This document shows positions 26,185 through 36,347 of a stretch of DNA of 39,705 nt, piece after piece. Positions within the stretch are counted from its first letter, which is position 1; every line of letters begins with the position of its first letter. The translations under genes were made by a program, and so were the position numbers. The notes under the pieces were generated by a model. That model saw only the letters and a program-made list of their open reading frames with translations, did not search any database and was not told the origin of the DNA. Source of the DNA: an uncultured Hyphomicrobiales bacterium (lineage in GTDB: Bacteria; Pseudomonadota; Alphaproteobacteria; Rhizobiales; Beijerinckiaceae); NCBI GenBank assembly GCA_903824185.1, contig CAIJVU010000035.1:1-39705 (forward strand). Reading direction: 5' to 3'.

Positions 26185-27298
26185 GGGCCATAAAATCCTT
26201 CAAAGCGGTAACAACCAGACGATTGGCCTCTTCGCTGCCGATGGTCAGGCGCAGACAATCGGGCAGGCCATAGGCCCCCACCGCCCGCAGGATCAAACCG
26301 CGTTCGGTCAAAAAGGCATCGGCTTCTTTGGCGCTGCGGCCTTTGGTCTGCGGGAAATGAATCAGCAGGAAATTGCCGACGCTGGGGGTGACGGTGAGGC
26401 CCAAGGCCTCGATTTCTTTGGTCAGCCATGGCAGCCAGTGATCATTGTGATCGAGCGCCTTGGCCATATGGGCCTCGTCCTGCAGCGAGGCAATTCCGGC
26501 GGTCATGGCCGGACCATTGACATTGAAGGGGCCGCGGATCCGGTTCAGCGCATCTGCCACAGCAGCCGGTGCGTAGCCCCAGCCAAGCCGCAACATCGCC
26601 AGTCCGTGGATTTTGGAAAAGGTGCGGGTCATCACGACATTTTCATTGGTCGCCACCAATTCGATACCGGCGGCATAGTCATTGCGCCTGACATATTCGG
26701 CATAGGCGGCATCCAGCACCAAAAGCACATGCGCCGGCAGGTTCTGGTGCAGGCGTTTGACCTCGTCAAAGGGCAGATAGGTGCCGGTGGGATTATTGGG
26801 ATTGGCGAGGAACACAATTTTGGTTTTCGCGGTGACTTTGGCTAAAATCGTGTTGACACAGGCGGTCAGATTTTTTTCCTCGGCCACGACAGGCACACCG
26901 CCCGCTGCTAGCAAAGCCAGCTTGTAAACCAAAAAGCCATGGGTGGTATAAATGCCTTCATCACCCGGTCCGACATAGGCCGAGGTCAGCAAAGACAGGA
27001 TTTCGTCTGAACCCGATCCGCAAATGATGCGGGACGGGTCCAAGCCATATTTCTGACCGATGGCATCCCGCAGAGCCGTGGAACCACCGTCTGGATAAAG
27101 CTCCAGATGATCGGCGGCATTTTTATAGGCGGCCACAGCCTGCGGCGAGGGGCCGAGCGGCGTCTCGTTGGAGGAGAGTTTATAGACCTTCACACCCGTC
27201 TTGGCCCCGCTTTTTCCGGGAACATAGGGGTCGATGGCCATGACACCGGCGCGCGGCTGGGGGCGGTCAGGGCTTGAGGGGTTTGCTAAGACGCTCAT
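26177..27298 (-). CDS. hisC: Histidinol-phosphate / aromatic aminotransferase
   Basis: This 373-residue fold-type I PLP enzyme matches HisC. Motifs include [47 protein letters not shown], the aspartate block [11 protein letters not shown], and the PLP lysine in [18 protein letters not shown]. HisC normally makes histidinol phosphate, but its position between chorismate mutase and tyrA suggests it also (or mainly) transaminates phenylpyruvate, hydroxyphenylpyruvate or prephenate, as known for some HisC enzymes. That role is inferred from context. It overlaps tyrA by 8 bases downstream and follows the chorismate mutase gene by about 60 bases. Confidence 0.93.
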   Translation of the reverse strand: MSVLANPSSPDRPQPRAGVMAIDPYVPGKSGAKTGVKVYKLSSNETPLGPSPQAVAAYKNAADHLELYPDGGSTALRDAIGQKYGLDPSRIICGSGSDEILSLLTSAYVGPGDEGIYTTHGFLVYKLALLAAGGVPVVAEEKNLTACVNTILAKVTAKTKIVFLANPNNPTGTYLPFDEVKRLHQNLPAHVLLVLDAAYAEYVRRNDYAAGIELVATNENVVMTRTFSKIHGLAMLRLGWGYAPAAVADALNRIRGPFNVNGPAMTAGIASLQDEAHMAKALDHNDHWLPWLTKEIEALGLTVTPSVGNFLLIHFPQTKGRSAKEADAFLTERGLILRAVGAYGLPDCLRLTIGSEEANRLVVTALKDFMARA

Positions 27299-27357
27299 GG
27301 TGATGATCCAAAGTCAAAAAGGCTGCGAACAGCCATATCAGGAGATGGGGCGGTTAT

Positions 27358-28200
27358 TCAATGCTGATCAGGTCGATGATAGCGGGCGGCATGGCTGCCG
27401 ATTTCATGCCATTCAAAACGGCCAATGCCCAATCCGCCCAGCGCATCCGCCAAGGTTTCGGTTGAGACGCTGCCGGGAGCAGCAATCAGCAAAGACAATC
27501 CGTTGTCATCGCCCGCCGAGGCCTCGATGCTGGCATCATGGCGGCGTAAAGCCTGCGTCAGACCCTCGCGCCAGCGCTCGATATTCAGGGAATACAAGAT
27601 CACTTCCCGCACGGTGGCATCGTCGATCGGTTTGGAAATGACATAAATGGGTGTGCCCGCGGGATGGTCGGTGCGCTCCACAAAGGGAAGGCGGGCAATG
27701 ATTTTCGGCTTGTCCGGTCCTGACAGAGGAATCCACCAGGATCCGCTGGTTTGATCGGGATGAGCCGGAAAAATACCGAGATCACCCGCCGAACCGGCCA
27801 CGGCGTCGATCACCTCCTGCGCATTGCGATAGGTGCGGTAGGGCACGGTAAAGCCGAAATGGAAGCGCGCGGTATCGCGCATCAGACCATCGCCCAGAGA
27901 CGTGTCGGCATGCACCGTATAGGGCGCCTGCACATAGGTGAAGGTCGAGACAATCACCCGCCAGATGCTCTCAACCGTATCAAAGGGCAGCAATCCCTGA
28001 TGCCGTTCGGCCAGCCGCTTCATCTGGTCGGCCTCACGACCCGGCCGGAACGCCGAACCCGAGGCTTGGGTTTTCTTGACCTCGATCAGGGTTTCGATGA
28101 TTTCGCCCCGCTCCATCAGCAGGCGATGCATGGTCTCATCGATCCGGTCGATTTCACGGCGAAGATCAGCAAGCGAAAAGGGCGGAGGGGATTGGGTCAT
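27358..28200 (-). CDS. Chorismate mutase with prephenate dehydratase-like C-terminus
   Basis: This 280-residue protein has an N-terminal AroQ-type chorismate mutase domain (about residues 8-90). Its motifs are LADLRREIDRIDETMHRLLM, IIETLIEVKK, RPGREADQMKRL and VESIWRVIVSTF, which supply the usual active-site Arg, Lys and Arg residues. The remaining 180 residues resemble the two-lobed periplasmic-binding-like fold of prephenate dehydratase (NAQEVIDAV, GDLGIFP), but I do not see the dehydratase TRF motif. It therefore probably only rearranges chorismate to prephenate, with the C-terminus of unknown or regulatory role. It heads the run chorismate mutase-hisC-tyrA and is divergent from metX. Confidence 0.88.
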   Translation of the reverse strand: MTQSPPPFSLADLRREIDRIDETMHRLLMERGEIIETLIEVKKTQASGSAFRPGREADQMKRLAERHQGLLPFDTVESIWRVIVSTFTYVQAPYTVHADTSLGDGLMRDTARFHFGFTVPYRTYRNAQEVIDAVAGSAGDLGIFPAHPDQTSGSWWIPLSGPDKPKIIARLPFVERTDHPAGTPIYVISKPIDDATVREVILYSLNIERWREGLTQALRRHDASIEASAGDDNGLSLLIAAPGSVSTETLADALGGLGIGRFEWHEIGSHAARYHRPDQH

Positions 28201-28371
28201 GGGAGATGATGATTCCTAGACTGGGAAAAAACAAGCGGATTTGTTTTAAAGGAAGCCGACAATTTAGCCAAATCCCCTGAGGGGCGCGCAATTCCCGCTT
28301 GCCGGAAAACAGGTGTTGGAGTATCGCTTACCCGTTCGGAATGAAGAACGTTAGAACCGGAGAACAAAACG
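28201..28371. promoter_or_regulatory. Divergent region and metX leader
   Basis: This 171-base region serves chorismate mutase (leftward) and metX (rightward). It contains a C4/G4 hairpin (CCCC-TGA-GGGG) around 28274-28284 and a CGTTC-N8-GAACG hairpin at 28333-28350, just before the metX ribosome-binding site (CGGAG). I compared the leader with the SAM-II riboswitch pattern often found before metX/metA in alphaproteobacteria and could not match the core stems. Confidence 0.35.
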
Positions 28372-29571
28372 ATGGGGGTCGATGCGACCAGTGGGCATAA
28401 AGCCCAATCGGATTTGTCACGGCATGAGGCGGATCACCCCTCAAGCGCCGTTGCGCATTTTGCCGCCCATGAGCCCTTGATGCTCGATAGCGGCTTTGCT
28501 TTGGCGCCGTGGCAGATAGCCTATCAAACCTATGGCACGTTGAACAAGGATCGCAGCAATGCGATTTTGATATGCCACGCTTTGACGGGCGACCAGCATG
28601 TCGCCAATGTCAATCCGGTGACCGGCAAGCCCGGTTGGTGGACCAGCATGGTGGGGCCGGGAAAACCGTTTGATACGGACCGCTTCTTTATCATTTGCGC
28701 CAATGTGCTGGGCAGTTGCATGGGCACGTCGGGTCCGGCCAGCCTGAATGCCGCAACCCAAAATCCGTGGGCGGTTGATTTTCCGGTCGTCACCATCCGC
28801 GACATGGTGCGCGCGCAAGCCCGCTTGCTGGACCGTTTGGGCATTGAAAGTCTGTTTTGCGTGGCGGGCGGCTCGATGGGCGGGATGCAGGTCTTGCAAT
28901 GGGCCTCGACTTTTCCCGATCGGGTGTTTTCGGCAATCCCTCTGGCCACGGGTGCCAAACATTCCGCGCAAAATATCGCCTTTCATGAAGTGGGCCGTCA
29001 GGCGGTGATGGCCGATCCGGATTGGCATGGCGGGCATTATCGCTTGCAGGGCATTCGTCCTGAAAAAGGACTGGCGGTGGCCCGCATGGCCGCCCATATC
29101 ACCTATCTGTCGGAAGGGGCCTTGCACCGCAAATTTGGCCGCAGGCTGCAAGACCGCGCCGCACCGACTTTTTCATTTGATGCCGATTTCGAAATTGAAA
29201 GCTATTTGCGCTATCAGGGCCGCAGCTTTGTGGAACGCTTTGATGCCAATTCCTATCTCTATCTGACACGCGCCATGGATTATTTCGATCTGGCCGATGA
29301 TGCGGGTGGCAAATTGGCCGCGGTTTTCAAAGGCACGAAAGCGCGTTTTTGCGTCGCCTCCTTTACATCGGACTGGCTGTTTCCGACACGCGATTCACGC
29401 GCGATTGTCCATGCCTTAAATGCGGCAGGGGCGTCGGTGTCCTTTGTGGAAATAGAAACCGATAAAGGCCATGATGCGTTCTTGCTGGACGAGCCTGTTT
29501 TGTTTGCCACCACGCGCGGCTTTATCGATGCGGCAGCGCGGGCGCGCCATCTGCCGGAGGCTTCCCGATGA
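28372..29571 (+). CDS. metX: Homoserine O-acyltransferase MetX
   Basis: This 399-residue alpha/beta hydrolase-fold enzyme acylates homoserine (from acetyl-CoA or succinyl-CoA) as the first committed step of methionine synthesis. The nucleophile motif is [14 protein letters not shown] with Ser168. The other triad members are Asp334 in [12 protein letters not shown] and His367 in [17 protein letters not shown] and HALTGDQHV near the N-terminus are typical. MetX members differ in acyl donor, so acetyl versus succinyl is open. GGAG precedes ATG 28372. The stop overlaps the metW start (ATGA), so the two are translationally coupled, as is standard in proteobacteria. Confidence 0.95.
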   Translation: MGVDATSGHKAQSDLSRHEADHPSSAVAHFAAHEPLMLDSGFALAPWQIAYQTYGTLNKDRSNAILICHALTGDQHVANVNPVTGKPGWWTSMVGPGKPFDTDRFFIICANVLGSCMGTSGPASLNAATQNPWAVDFPVVTIRDMVRAQARLLDRLGIESLFCVAGGSMGGMQVLQWASTFPDRVFSAIPLATGAKHSAQNIAFHEVGRQAVMADPDWHGGHYRLQGIRPEKGLAVARMAAHITYLSEGALHRKFGRRLQDRAAPTFSFDADFEIESYLRYQGRSFVERFDANSYLYLTRAMDYFDLADDAGGKLAAVFKGTKARFCVASFTSDWLFPTRDSRAIVHALNAAGASVSFVEIETDKGHDAFLLDEPVLFATTRGFIDAAARARHLPEASR

Positions 29572-30191
29572 ATGATCACTCCTCGCGCGTTGATCTCTTG
29601 CTGGTCGCCGATATGATTGAAAAAGGCGCGCGCGTTCTTGATGTGGGTTGTGGCGATGGCAGCCTGTTGCAAATTCTCACCGATCAACGTCAGGTTGACG
29701 GACGCGGCATTGAACTCTCGCAATCGGGCGTCAATGGCTGTGTCGCAAAAGGACTGTCTGTCATCCAAGGGGATGCCGACACCGATCTGATCGATTACCC
29801 CGATGATGCCTTTGATTATGTCATCTTGTCGCAAACATTGCAGGCGACACGCCAGCCGCGCGAAGTGGTCAAACATTTGTTGCGGATCGGACGACGGGCC
29901 ATTGTGTCTTTTCCGAATTTTGGCCATTGGCGTATCCGCGCCCAAGTGGCTTTTTTGGGCCGGATGCCGGTCACCAAAAATTTGTCTTATGCGTGGTATG
30001 ATACGCCCAATATCCATTTTTGTACGATCCGCGATTTTATCAGCCTGTGTGATGAATTGCAGGCGGATGTGGAAAAAGCGGTGGCGCTTGATCGCAACGG
30101 TTCAGCCATGCGCATGAATTTGCCATGGGCTGTGTGGAATATGTTTGGTGAGCAGGCCGTGTTTATGTTGAAACGGCACGGGATAAAATAA
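29568..30191 (+). CDS. metW: Methionine biosynthesis protein MetW
   Basis: This 207-residue protein has a SAM-binding methyltransferase-like fold: [16 protein letters not shown], then [10 protein letters not shown], then [16 protein letters not shown]. MetW accompanies MetX and is reported to be needed for full homoserine acyltransferase activity in some bacteria. The family block [20 protein letters not shown] and [15 protein letters not shown] identifies it well. It starts with the ATGA overlap at the metX stop, giving tight stoichiometry. The UPF0114 gene follows after 23 bases. Confidence 0.95.
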   Translation: MNDHSSRVDLLLVADMIEKGARVLDVGCGDGSLLQILTDQRQVDGRGIELSQSGVNGCVAKGLSVIQGDADTDLIDYPDDAFDYVILSQTLQATRQPREVVKHLLRIGRRAIVSFPNFGHWRIRAQVAFLGRMPVTKNLSYAWYDTPNIHFCTIRDFISLCDELQADVEKAVALDRNGSAMRMNLPWAVWNMFGEQAVFMLKRHGIK

Positions 30192-30214
30192 CCGTCACAA
30201 AAAAGGTGGTTGGG

Positions 30215-30718
30215 ATGATCCGAAATATCATTGAGTCCATCTTGTTTTTTTCGCGCTGGCTGTTGGTGCCGTTTTATCTTGTGCTCACTCTGTGCTTGCT
30301 GGCGCTGTCCTACAAAGCCATGATGGAAACCTATCATCTGGTCTTGGGATTGATCAGGGGCGATGAGGCCGAATTGATCATCCAGATTTTGCATCTGATA
30401 GATCTGACCTTTACCGGCTCTTTGCTCGTGATTGTGATTTTTTCGGGCTATGAAAATTTTGTCACGAAGATCAGGCCGCAAGATTCCACCGACTGGCCTG
30501 AATGGATGGCGCAAATCGATTTTTCTGGCCTCAAGCTCAAATTGATGTCGTCGATTGTGGCGATCTCGGGAATTCAGCTTTTAAAAGCGCTGTTTGAAAT
30601 GAAGACCCATAACGAGCGTGAAATGCTCTATTATGCAGCAGGGCATTTAATTTTCGTGATCTCCGCTTTGCTGATGGCATTGACAGATCGCGCCACACAA
30701 AGCGATCAAAATCGTTGA
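30215..30718 (+). CDS. UPF0114 (YqhA) family membrane protein
   Basis: This 167-residue inner-membrane protein of unknown function has about four hydrophobic segments: SRWLLVPFYLVLTLCLLALS, then LTFTGSLLVIVIFSGYENFV, then LMSSIVAISGIQLLKALF, and LIFVISALLMALTD. The SGYENFVTKI and SSIVAISGIQLL blocks are diagnostic of the YqhA/UPF0114 family. I chose ATG 30215, with AAGGTGG five bases before it, over the GTG at 30206. It may be transcribed with metX-metW but has no known link to methionine. It converges with lepA, six bases away. Confidence 0.88.
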   Translation: MIRNIIESILFFSRWLLVPFYLVLTLCLLALSYKAMMETYHLVLGLIRGDEAELIIQILHLIDLTFTGSLLVIVIFSGYENFVTKIRPQDSTDWPEWMAQIDFSGLKLKLMSSIVAISGIQLLKALFEMKTHNEREMLYYAAGHLIFVISALLMALTDRATQSDQNR

Positions 30719-30724
30719 GATAAA

Positions 30725-32530
30725 TCAGTCGTCCATTTTCAAGGCAGCGATAAAGGCTTCTTGCGGAATTTCGACTTTGCCGAATTGGCGCATGCGCTTT
30801 TTGCCTTCTTTTTGCTTATCCAGCAATTTGCGCTTGCGTGAAATATCGCCGCCGTAACATTTGGCTGTCACGTCTTTGCGCAAAGCCGAAATGGTTTCGC
30901 GTGCGATAATTTTGCCGCCGATGGCCGCTTGAATGGGAATCTGGAACAGATGCTGCGGGATCAACTCTTTGAGCTTTTCGCACATGGCCCGCCCACGGTT
31001 TTCAGCCCGTGTTTTGTGAACCAGCATGGACAGCGCATCGACCGGTTCGGCATTGACCAAGATCGACATTTTCACGAGATCACCGGCTCGATATTCGGTG
31101 ATGACATAATCGAAACTGGCATAGCCTTTCGAGATGGATTTCAACCGATCATAGAAGTCAAAAACAACCTCGTTCAGCGGCAAATCATAAACCACCATCG
31201 CGCGTTTGCCGACATAATTGAGATCGACCTGTGATCCCCGACGATCCTGACACAATTTCAAAATCGCACCGAGATATTCATCCGGTGTCAGGATCGTGGC
31301 TCTGATCCACGGCTCGCTGATCGTTTCGATTTTCATGATATCGGGCATATCGGCAGGATTATGCAATTCGATTTCAGTATCGTCACGTAAAGCGATTTTA
31401 TAAATCACGGACGGGGCTGTGGCGATCAGATCAAGATTGAATTCACGCGCCAAGCGTTCTTGAATGATTTCCAGATGAAGCAGACCCAAAAAGCCGCAAC
31501 GGAAACCAAAGCCCAAAGCGGCGGAGGATTCCATTTCATAAGAGAAGCTGGCATCGTTTAAACGTAAGCGGCCCATGGCCGCACGCAGGTCTTCAAACTG
31601 CGCGGCATCCACCGGAAACAAACCACAGAAAACGACAGGTTGCGCCGGTTTGAAACCGGGTAAAGGGTCGGTTGTTTTGCGGCGTGTTTCGGTGATGGTG
31701 TCACCGACGCGGGTATCTGCAACCTGTTTGATTTGGGCGGTGATAAAGCCAACTTCGCCCGGACCGAGTTGATCGACATCACTCATTTTCGGACGGAACA
31801 CACCAATGCGGTCGACGACATAGCGGGCATCGGTGCCCAGCATGGTAATGTCGGAACCTTTTTTCAAAACGCCATTAAAGACACGCACCAAAACCACCAC
31901 GCCCAGATAGGCGTCATACCAGCTGTCCACCAGAAGCGCTTTCAGCGGGGCGGTCTCATCGCCTTTGGGCGGTGGCAGGCGTGTGACAATGGCCTCCAAA
32001 ACGCCTTCGATATTCAAGCCGGTCTTGGCTGAGATCGCCACGGCATCGGAGGCATCAAGACCGATCACTTCCTCGATCTGTTCTTTGATGCGCTCGGGCT
32101 CGGCGGCCGGCAAATCAACCTTGTTCAAAACCGGCACAATGTCGTGACCGGCATCCAAGGCATGATAAACATTGGCCAGCGTCTGCGCTTCCACGCCTTG
32201 CGAGGCATCCACCACCAGCAATGAGCCTTCGCAGGCAGCGAGCGAGCGGGAGACCTCATAGGCAAAATCCACATGGCCGGGTGTGTCCATGAGATTGAGA
32301 ATATAGGTTTTGCCGTCTTTGGCTTTGTAATCCAGCCGAACCGTTTGTGCTTTGATGGTGATCCCGCGTTCGCGCTCGATATCCATCGAATCAAGAACCT
32401 GTTCCACCATTTCACGTTGAGTCAGGCCCCCTGTGTGCTGGATCAGGCGGTCGGCGAGCGTGGATTTTCCATGGTCGATATGGGCAACGATGGAAAAATT
32501 GCGGATCTGGTCAAAACTGTGTGTGGTCAT
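30725..32530 (-). CDS. lepA: Elongation factor 4 (LepA)
   Basis: This encodes 601 residues of the ribosomal translocase-type GTPase LepA/EF4, which affects translation initiation or back-translocation and is membrane-associated in some bacteria. The G domain has [14 protein letters not shown], then [10 protein letters not shown], then [12 protein letters not shown] and NKVDLP. The EF-G-like domains II, III and V follow. The LepA-specific C-terminal domain ends [22 protein letters not shown] chose ATG 32530 ([13 protein letters not shown]), giving usual family length. In-frame starts at ATG 32542 and TTG 32566 are possible but add non-conserved residues. Confidence 0.96.
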   Translation of the reverse strand: MTTHSFDQIRNFSIVAHIDHGKSTLADRLIQHTGGLTQREMVEQVLDSMDIERERGITIKAQTVRLDYKAKDGKTYILNLMDTPGHVDFAYEVSRSLAACEGSLLVVDASQGVEAQTLANVYHALDAGHDIVPVLNKVDLPAAEPERIKEQIEEVIGLDASDAVAISAKTGLNIEGVLEAIVTRLPPPKGDETAPLKALLVDSWYDAYLGVVVLVRVFNGVLKKGSDITMLGTDARYVVDRIGVFRPKMSDVDQLGPGEVGFITAQIKQVADTRVGDTITETRRKTTDPLPGFKPAQPVVFCGLFPVDAAQFEDLRAAMGRLRLNDASFSYEMESSAALGFGFRCGFLGLLHLEIIQERLAREFNLDLIATAPSVIYKIALRDDTEIELHNPADMPDIMKIETISEPWIRATILTPDEYLGAILKLCQDRRGSQVDLNYVGKRAMVVYDLPLNEVVFDFYDRLKSISKGYASFDYVITEYRAGDLVKMSILVNAEPVDALSMLVHKTRAENRGRAMCEKLKELIPQHLFQIPIQAAIGGKIIARETISALRKDVTAKCYGGDISRKRKLLDKQKEGKKRMRQFGKVEIPQEAFIAALKMDD

Positions 32531-32660
32531 GGTCTTGCGCATAGCAGTCGTGGACTGTTTTTCCAAGTCTTGTCTTCAAAAGACGGGTTTAAAATATGTT
32601 TTTGCGGGGTTTCAAATCGAAAATCGCAAGAAAACACATAAATTCCTGCAAATGAGGGAA

Positions 32661-35600
32661 TTAGGACTGCGCTTGGCTGCGCACCTGCGCCATAAAGGCG
32701 CGCAAGGCCGCCGGTTTCAAAGGCTTGTTCATGACATGGATCTCAGCCTCTGCCGCTTGGCTGCGCATATGCGGGCTGCGATCAGCAGTGAGCAGCACCG
32801 CTTTGATATCCGCGCCCCATTGGCGTCTCAACAGGCCGATCACGGACAGACCATCTTCATCATCCAGATGATAATCGGCAATAATCAGGTCGGGCGTGAT
32901 GAAAAATGCGCTGTCGGAAGCAGCCTGATTGGCTGTGCGCAGAGCTGCGCGTGCGGATTCCGAACTGGCACCGGTAATGACAATGCAGCCCCAACCTTCC
33001 AGCACGATGCGCATACCGTCCAGAATGGCCGGTTCGTTGTCGATACACACCACCACCATGCCGGAAAGCGGGGTCTTGCTGCTGCGCGGCTGCTCGACAT
33101 CCCGAATGATTTGCGCGGGTGCGGCGCTGATCGGAACTATGGTTGAAAAGGTCGAGCCCTTGCCCGGGAGCGATTTGACATCGACCTTATGGTCGAGAAC
33201 GCGGCTGATGCGTTCCACAATCGACAAGCCCAGACCCAGACCACGGGCGACCCGGGCCCCTTGGTCAAGGCGCTGGAATTCTTCGAAGATGACTTTTTGT
33301 TTCGACAGGGGAATGCCGATGCCGTTATCAATCACCGCAATATGCAAGAACTGGCCACGTTTGCGACACCCCACGACAATCTTGCCGGAGGGCGTATATT
33401 TGATCGCATTGGAAATCAGGTTCTGCAGCAAGCGCCGCACCAAGCGCCGGTCCGAACGTACCCGCAAAGAGGATTTCACATAATGCAAAGAGAGGTTTTT
33501 GGCTTGAGCCACAGATTCAAATTCACGACACAAGGGGCCCAAAACATCATCAATGGCAAAGGTGATCAATTCAGGTTTCATGGCGCCAGCATCAAGGCGC
33601 GAGATATCGAGCAAAGCCCCCAAAATATCTTCCACCGCTTCCAGTGCCGAATCGATATTGCCGATCAGTTGCGGGTCGACGGTTTCTTGCGGTCGTTCGA
33701 CAAGGGCTGTCACATATAAGCGGGCCGCATTCAAGGGCTGCAAAATATCATGACTGGCGGCCGCCAAAAAGCGTGTTTTGGAGCTATTGGCCTCATCGGC
33801 TTCCGCCTTGGCATGCGACAATTCGGAATTCAATCGGGTGAGTTCTTCGGTGCGTTCGATGACGCGGCGTTCCAATGTTTCATTGGCCCGTTCCAGCGCC
33901 TCTTCGGCTGCGACGGTTTCGGTGATGTCGGTATAGGTTGTAACAATGCCACCATCCGGAATTTGCGCGGAGCGGATCTCGACCACTTTTTCGGAGGGGT
34001 AAAGTCGGACGCGCACAGGCTCAAGATCATTGACGAAACTCTCAAGACGCGCGGCGATAAAATCATCCGTGGCGCCGCTGCCGTAAAGACCGCGCTCTGC
34101 ATTATGCCGGATGATCTCGTCAAGACCGACCCCCGCATAACATTCATTGTCTGTGAGTTCGAACAGGTTTTGAAATTCACGATTCCAACCCAGCAAACGC
34201 AGATCGCGGTCAAACAGCGTGATGCCCTGACGGGCATGATCAAGCGCATGCTGGAACAGATCACGGTTATATTGAATGGCCGCAGAAGCATCATCCAGCA
34301 ATTGCAAAGCGGCTTTGTTATTGACATTGCGTCTGCGCATCAACAGCGACACAACAAGGCGCGACGATGAGGCTCCGATGGCCGATGACAATTGATGTTC
34401 GGCATAGCGCATCAAATGAATATCGGCTTCGCGGGCGGGATCAAATAATTGGCCGCGCCGCTGCAAGAAATTCGAAAAACTTTCTTGTGTGCGTTCCAGT
34501 CCCAGATAGCGCGCCACCGTGCTTTGCAGCTCGCCGATGGTGACAGCCACACGCCAAAAGCGAAAGGCTTGCGGCATGCCCGGTCTGCCACCCACCACAA
34601 ACAAATTGGCTTGCAACCGCTCCATGGGTGTTGTCGCGTGACGCAAGGAGACAAGGATATAGACCAGCAGATTGAAGCCAAGACTGGTCAGTGTTCCGAA
34701 AGCCAGCGGGCCGAACTCTTTGCTGAAATCAATCAGCGGATTGAGCGGATGCATCCATAGGCGGCGTAGGCCGATCAAGGCAGGATCGTTGAGGTTGATC
34801 AGGCTCGGAAGAAAAAGCGTCACCATCCATATCGTAATGCCGACCAAGAGACCTGCAATGGCGCCAGATGCCGTAGCCCGTTTCCAGATCAGGCCACCAA
34901 TCAAAGCGGGACTGATCTGCGCAATGGCTGCAAAGGAAATCATCCCGATCGATGCCAGATTGATGTCATCGACATAGCAATAATAAAGATGCCCCATCAG
35001 CATGATAACAAGAATGGCCAGTCGCCGCGTCACCAGGATGATCGATCCCATGTCTTTATGACCGGGGCGTGCCCGCCCCAATAACAAGGGAATGGCAATG
35101 TGATTGGAAATCATGATCGCGAGTGCGACCCCCTCCACAATCACCATGGCGGTTGCCGCAGACAGACCCCCGACAAAGGCCGTCAGCATCATGAAAAAAT
35201 TGCGCCCCAGCAATGGCAATTCCAAAACCGCCATATCGCGATTGGCACCGGTCGGAAGAATAAGATCGGAGGCGAGCGTGATCGGGATCACGAAGAGATT
35301 GATGGCCACCAGATATAAGGGAAATAATTTAACGGCGAGATTGAAATCCTGCTCGTCGCGGTTTTCAACCATGGTGACATGGAATTGCCGCGGCAAAAGA
35401 AAGACAGCCATGCCTGATAAAAAGGCCGGAATAAAAAACGCACCTATCCCCGTGCTTCGTTCAAAAAACGGAATGACGGTTTCGCGCGCCGCAATGCGGG
35501 AAAAAATTTCGCCGACACCATCAAACATGCCATAGGTCACATAAAGGCCCACGGCGATGAAACAAAACAGCTTCACGAGCGATTCAACGGCAATCGCCAG

Positions 35601-36200
35601 CATCAATCCATATTGATGTTCCTTGGTGTCGACATGGCGGGTTCCGAATGCCGCCGCGAAGCCCGCCAATAACAGCGATGTCACCAGTGAAAGATTTTGC
35701 TGGCTGATAAAGGGCTCATCGGTATTGCTCGGCTCCAAGGCTTCGAAGACCACAAAGATCGACGACGCAATCGCCTTCAATTGCAGGGCCATATAGGGCA
35801 CCGTGCCAATCACGGCAATCAAGGATACCAGCACCGCAACCGTTTGGCTCTTGCCATAACGGGCTGCAACAAAATCGGCGATGGAAGTGATGTTTTGCGA
35901 TTTGCTGAGCCGGATAATCCGACGCAGAAAATTTTGACCCAATAAAAATAAAAGAATGGGCCCGATATAGATGGCCAGAAATTCGAAGCCGCGCAGAGAG
36001 GCGACACCAACCGACCCGTAAAAGGTCCAGGATGAACAAAACACCGCCAAAGTCAGAGCATAGAGTGTGGCCCGTAAGCGTCCTTGAACCAGTCTCTGTC
36101 CGGCATTGTCGCCATAATGGGCAATCAAGAAAAGGATGCTGATATAAATCAGCGCCGTCAGGATGACGGTCCAGCCGGCAATCATGGGCATGTCCTTCAT
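32661..36200 (-). CDS. CrbS-like hybrid: SSS transporter, STAC, PAS, kinase, receiver
   Basis: This 1179-residue protein joins a sodium/solute symporter-like membrane domain to a signalling module. About thirteen membrane segments cover residues 1-510, with ARYGKSQTVAVLVSLIAVIG-type SSS sequence. Around 520-640 lies the STAC-like linker (TIGELQSTVARYLGLERTQE onward). A PAS domain spans about 645-760, then a coiled coil. HisKA has AAASHDILQPLNAARLY with phospho-His817. The ATPase has N-box LISNAIKYT (near 931) and DNGIGIPLS. The C-terminal receiver has its phospho-acceptor Asp1109 in IIADYHLDDEDG and its lysine in MNKPLKP. The layout matches CrbS-type kinases that link a transporter domain to control of acetate metabolism; the ligand here is unknown. 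It is divergent from the aminotransferase. Confidence 0.93.
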   Translation of the reverse strand: MKDMPMIAGWTVILTALIYISILFLIAHYGDNAGQRLVQGRLRATLYALTLAVFCSSWTFYGSVGVASLRGFEFLAIYIGPILLFLLGQNFLRRIIRLSKSQNITSIADFVAARYGKSQTVAVLVSLIAVIGTVPYMALQLKAIASSIFVVFEALEPSNTDEPFISQQNLSLVTSLLLAGFAAAFGTRHVDTKEHQYGLMLAIAVESLVKLFCFIAVGLYVTYGMFDGVGEIFSRIAARETVIPFFERSTGIGAFFIPAFLSGMAVFLLPRQFHVTMVENRDEQDFNLAVKLFPLYLVAINLFVIPITLASDLILPTGANRDMAVLELPLLGRNFFMMLTAFVGGLSAATAMVIVEGVALAIMISNHIAIPLLLGRARPGHKDMGSIILVTRRLAILVIMLMGHLYYCYVDDINLASIGMISFAAIAQISPALIGGLIWKRATASGAIAGLLVGITIWMVTLFLPSLINLNDPALIGLRRLWMHPLNPLIDFSKEFGPLAFGTLTSLGFNLLVYILVSLRHATTPMERLQANLFVVGGRPGMPQAFRFWRVAVTIGELQSTVARYLGLERTQESFSNFLQRRGQLFDPAREADIHLMRYAEHQLSSAIGASSSRLVVSLLMRRRNVNNKAALQLLDDASAAIQYNRDLFQHALDHARQGITLFDRDLRLLGWNREFQNLFELTDNECYAGVGLDEIIRHNAERGLYGSGATDDFIAARLESFVNDLEPVRVRLYPSEKVVEIRSAQIPDGGIVTTYTDITETVAAEEALERANETLERRVIERTEELTRLNSELSHAKAEADEANSSKTRFLAAASHDILQPLNAARLYVTALVERPQETVDPQLIGNIDSALEAVEDILGALLDISRLDAGAMKPELITFAIDDVLGPLCREFESVAQAKNLSLHYVKSSLRVRSDRRLVRRLLQNLISNAIKYTPSGKIVVGCRKRGQFLHIAVIDNGIGIPLSKQKVIFEEFQRLDQGARVARGLGLGLSIVERISRVLDHKVDVKSLPGKGSTFSTIVPISAAPAQIIRDVEQPRSSKTPLSGMVVVCIDNEPAILDGMRIVLEGWGCIVITGASSESARAALRTANQAASDSAFFITPDLIIADYHLDDEDGLSVIGLLRRQWGADIKAVLLTADRSPHMRSQAAEAEIHVMNKPLKPAALRAFMAQVRSQAQS

Positions 36201-36347
36201 GCAGTGTTTTGTCGAATAAAGGCCTTAATTTCTATCAGTTGAAATCTTTTTTGTTAAAAAGCCACTCTTTTTTTACAAGACGGAAAGGAATCTTCGTGAC
36301 AAAAGGGATGCGATGAAAAAAAGCGAGCCATTGAGGAGTTAGCCCCC

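Noticed and set aside
28240-28371. A SAM-II type riboswitch before metX.
   Set aside because: The leader has two small hairpins and a CGCTT-like stretch, but the SAM-II core stems and pseudoknot sequences could not be placed. A covariance-model search would decide.
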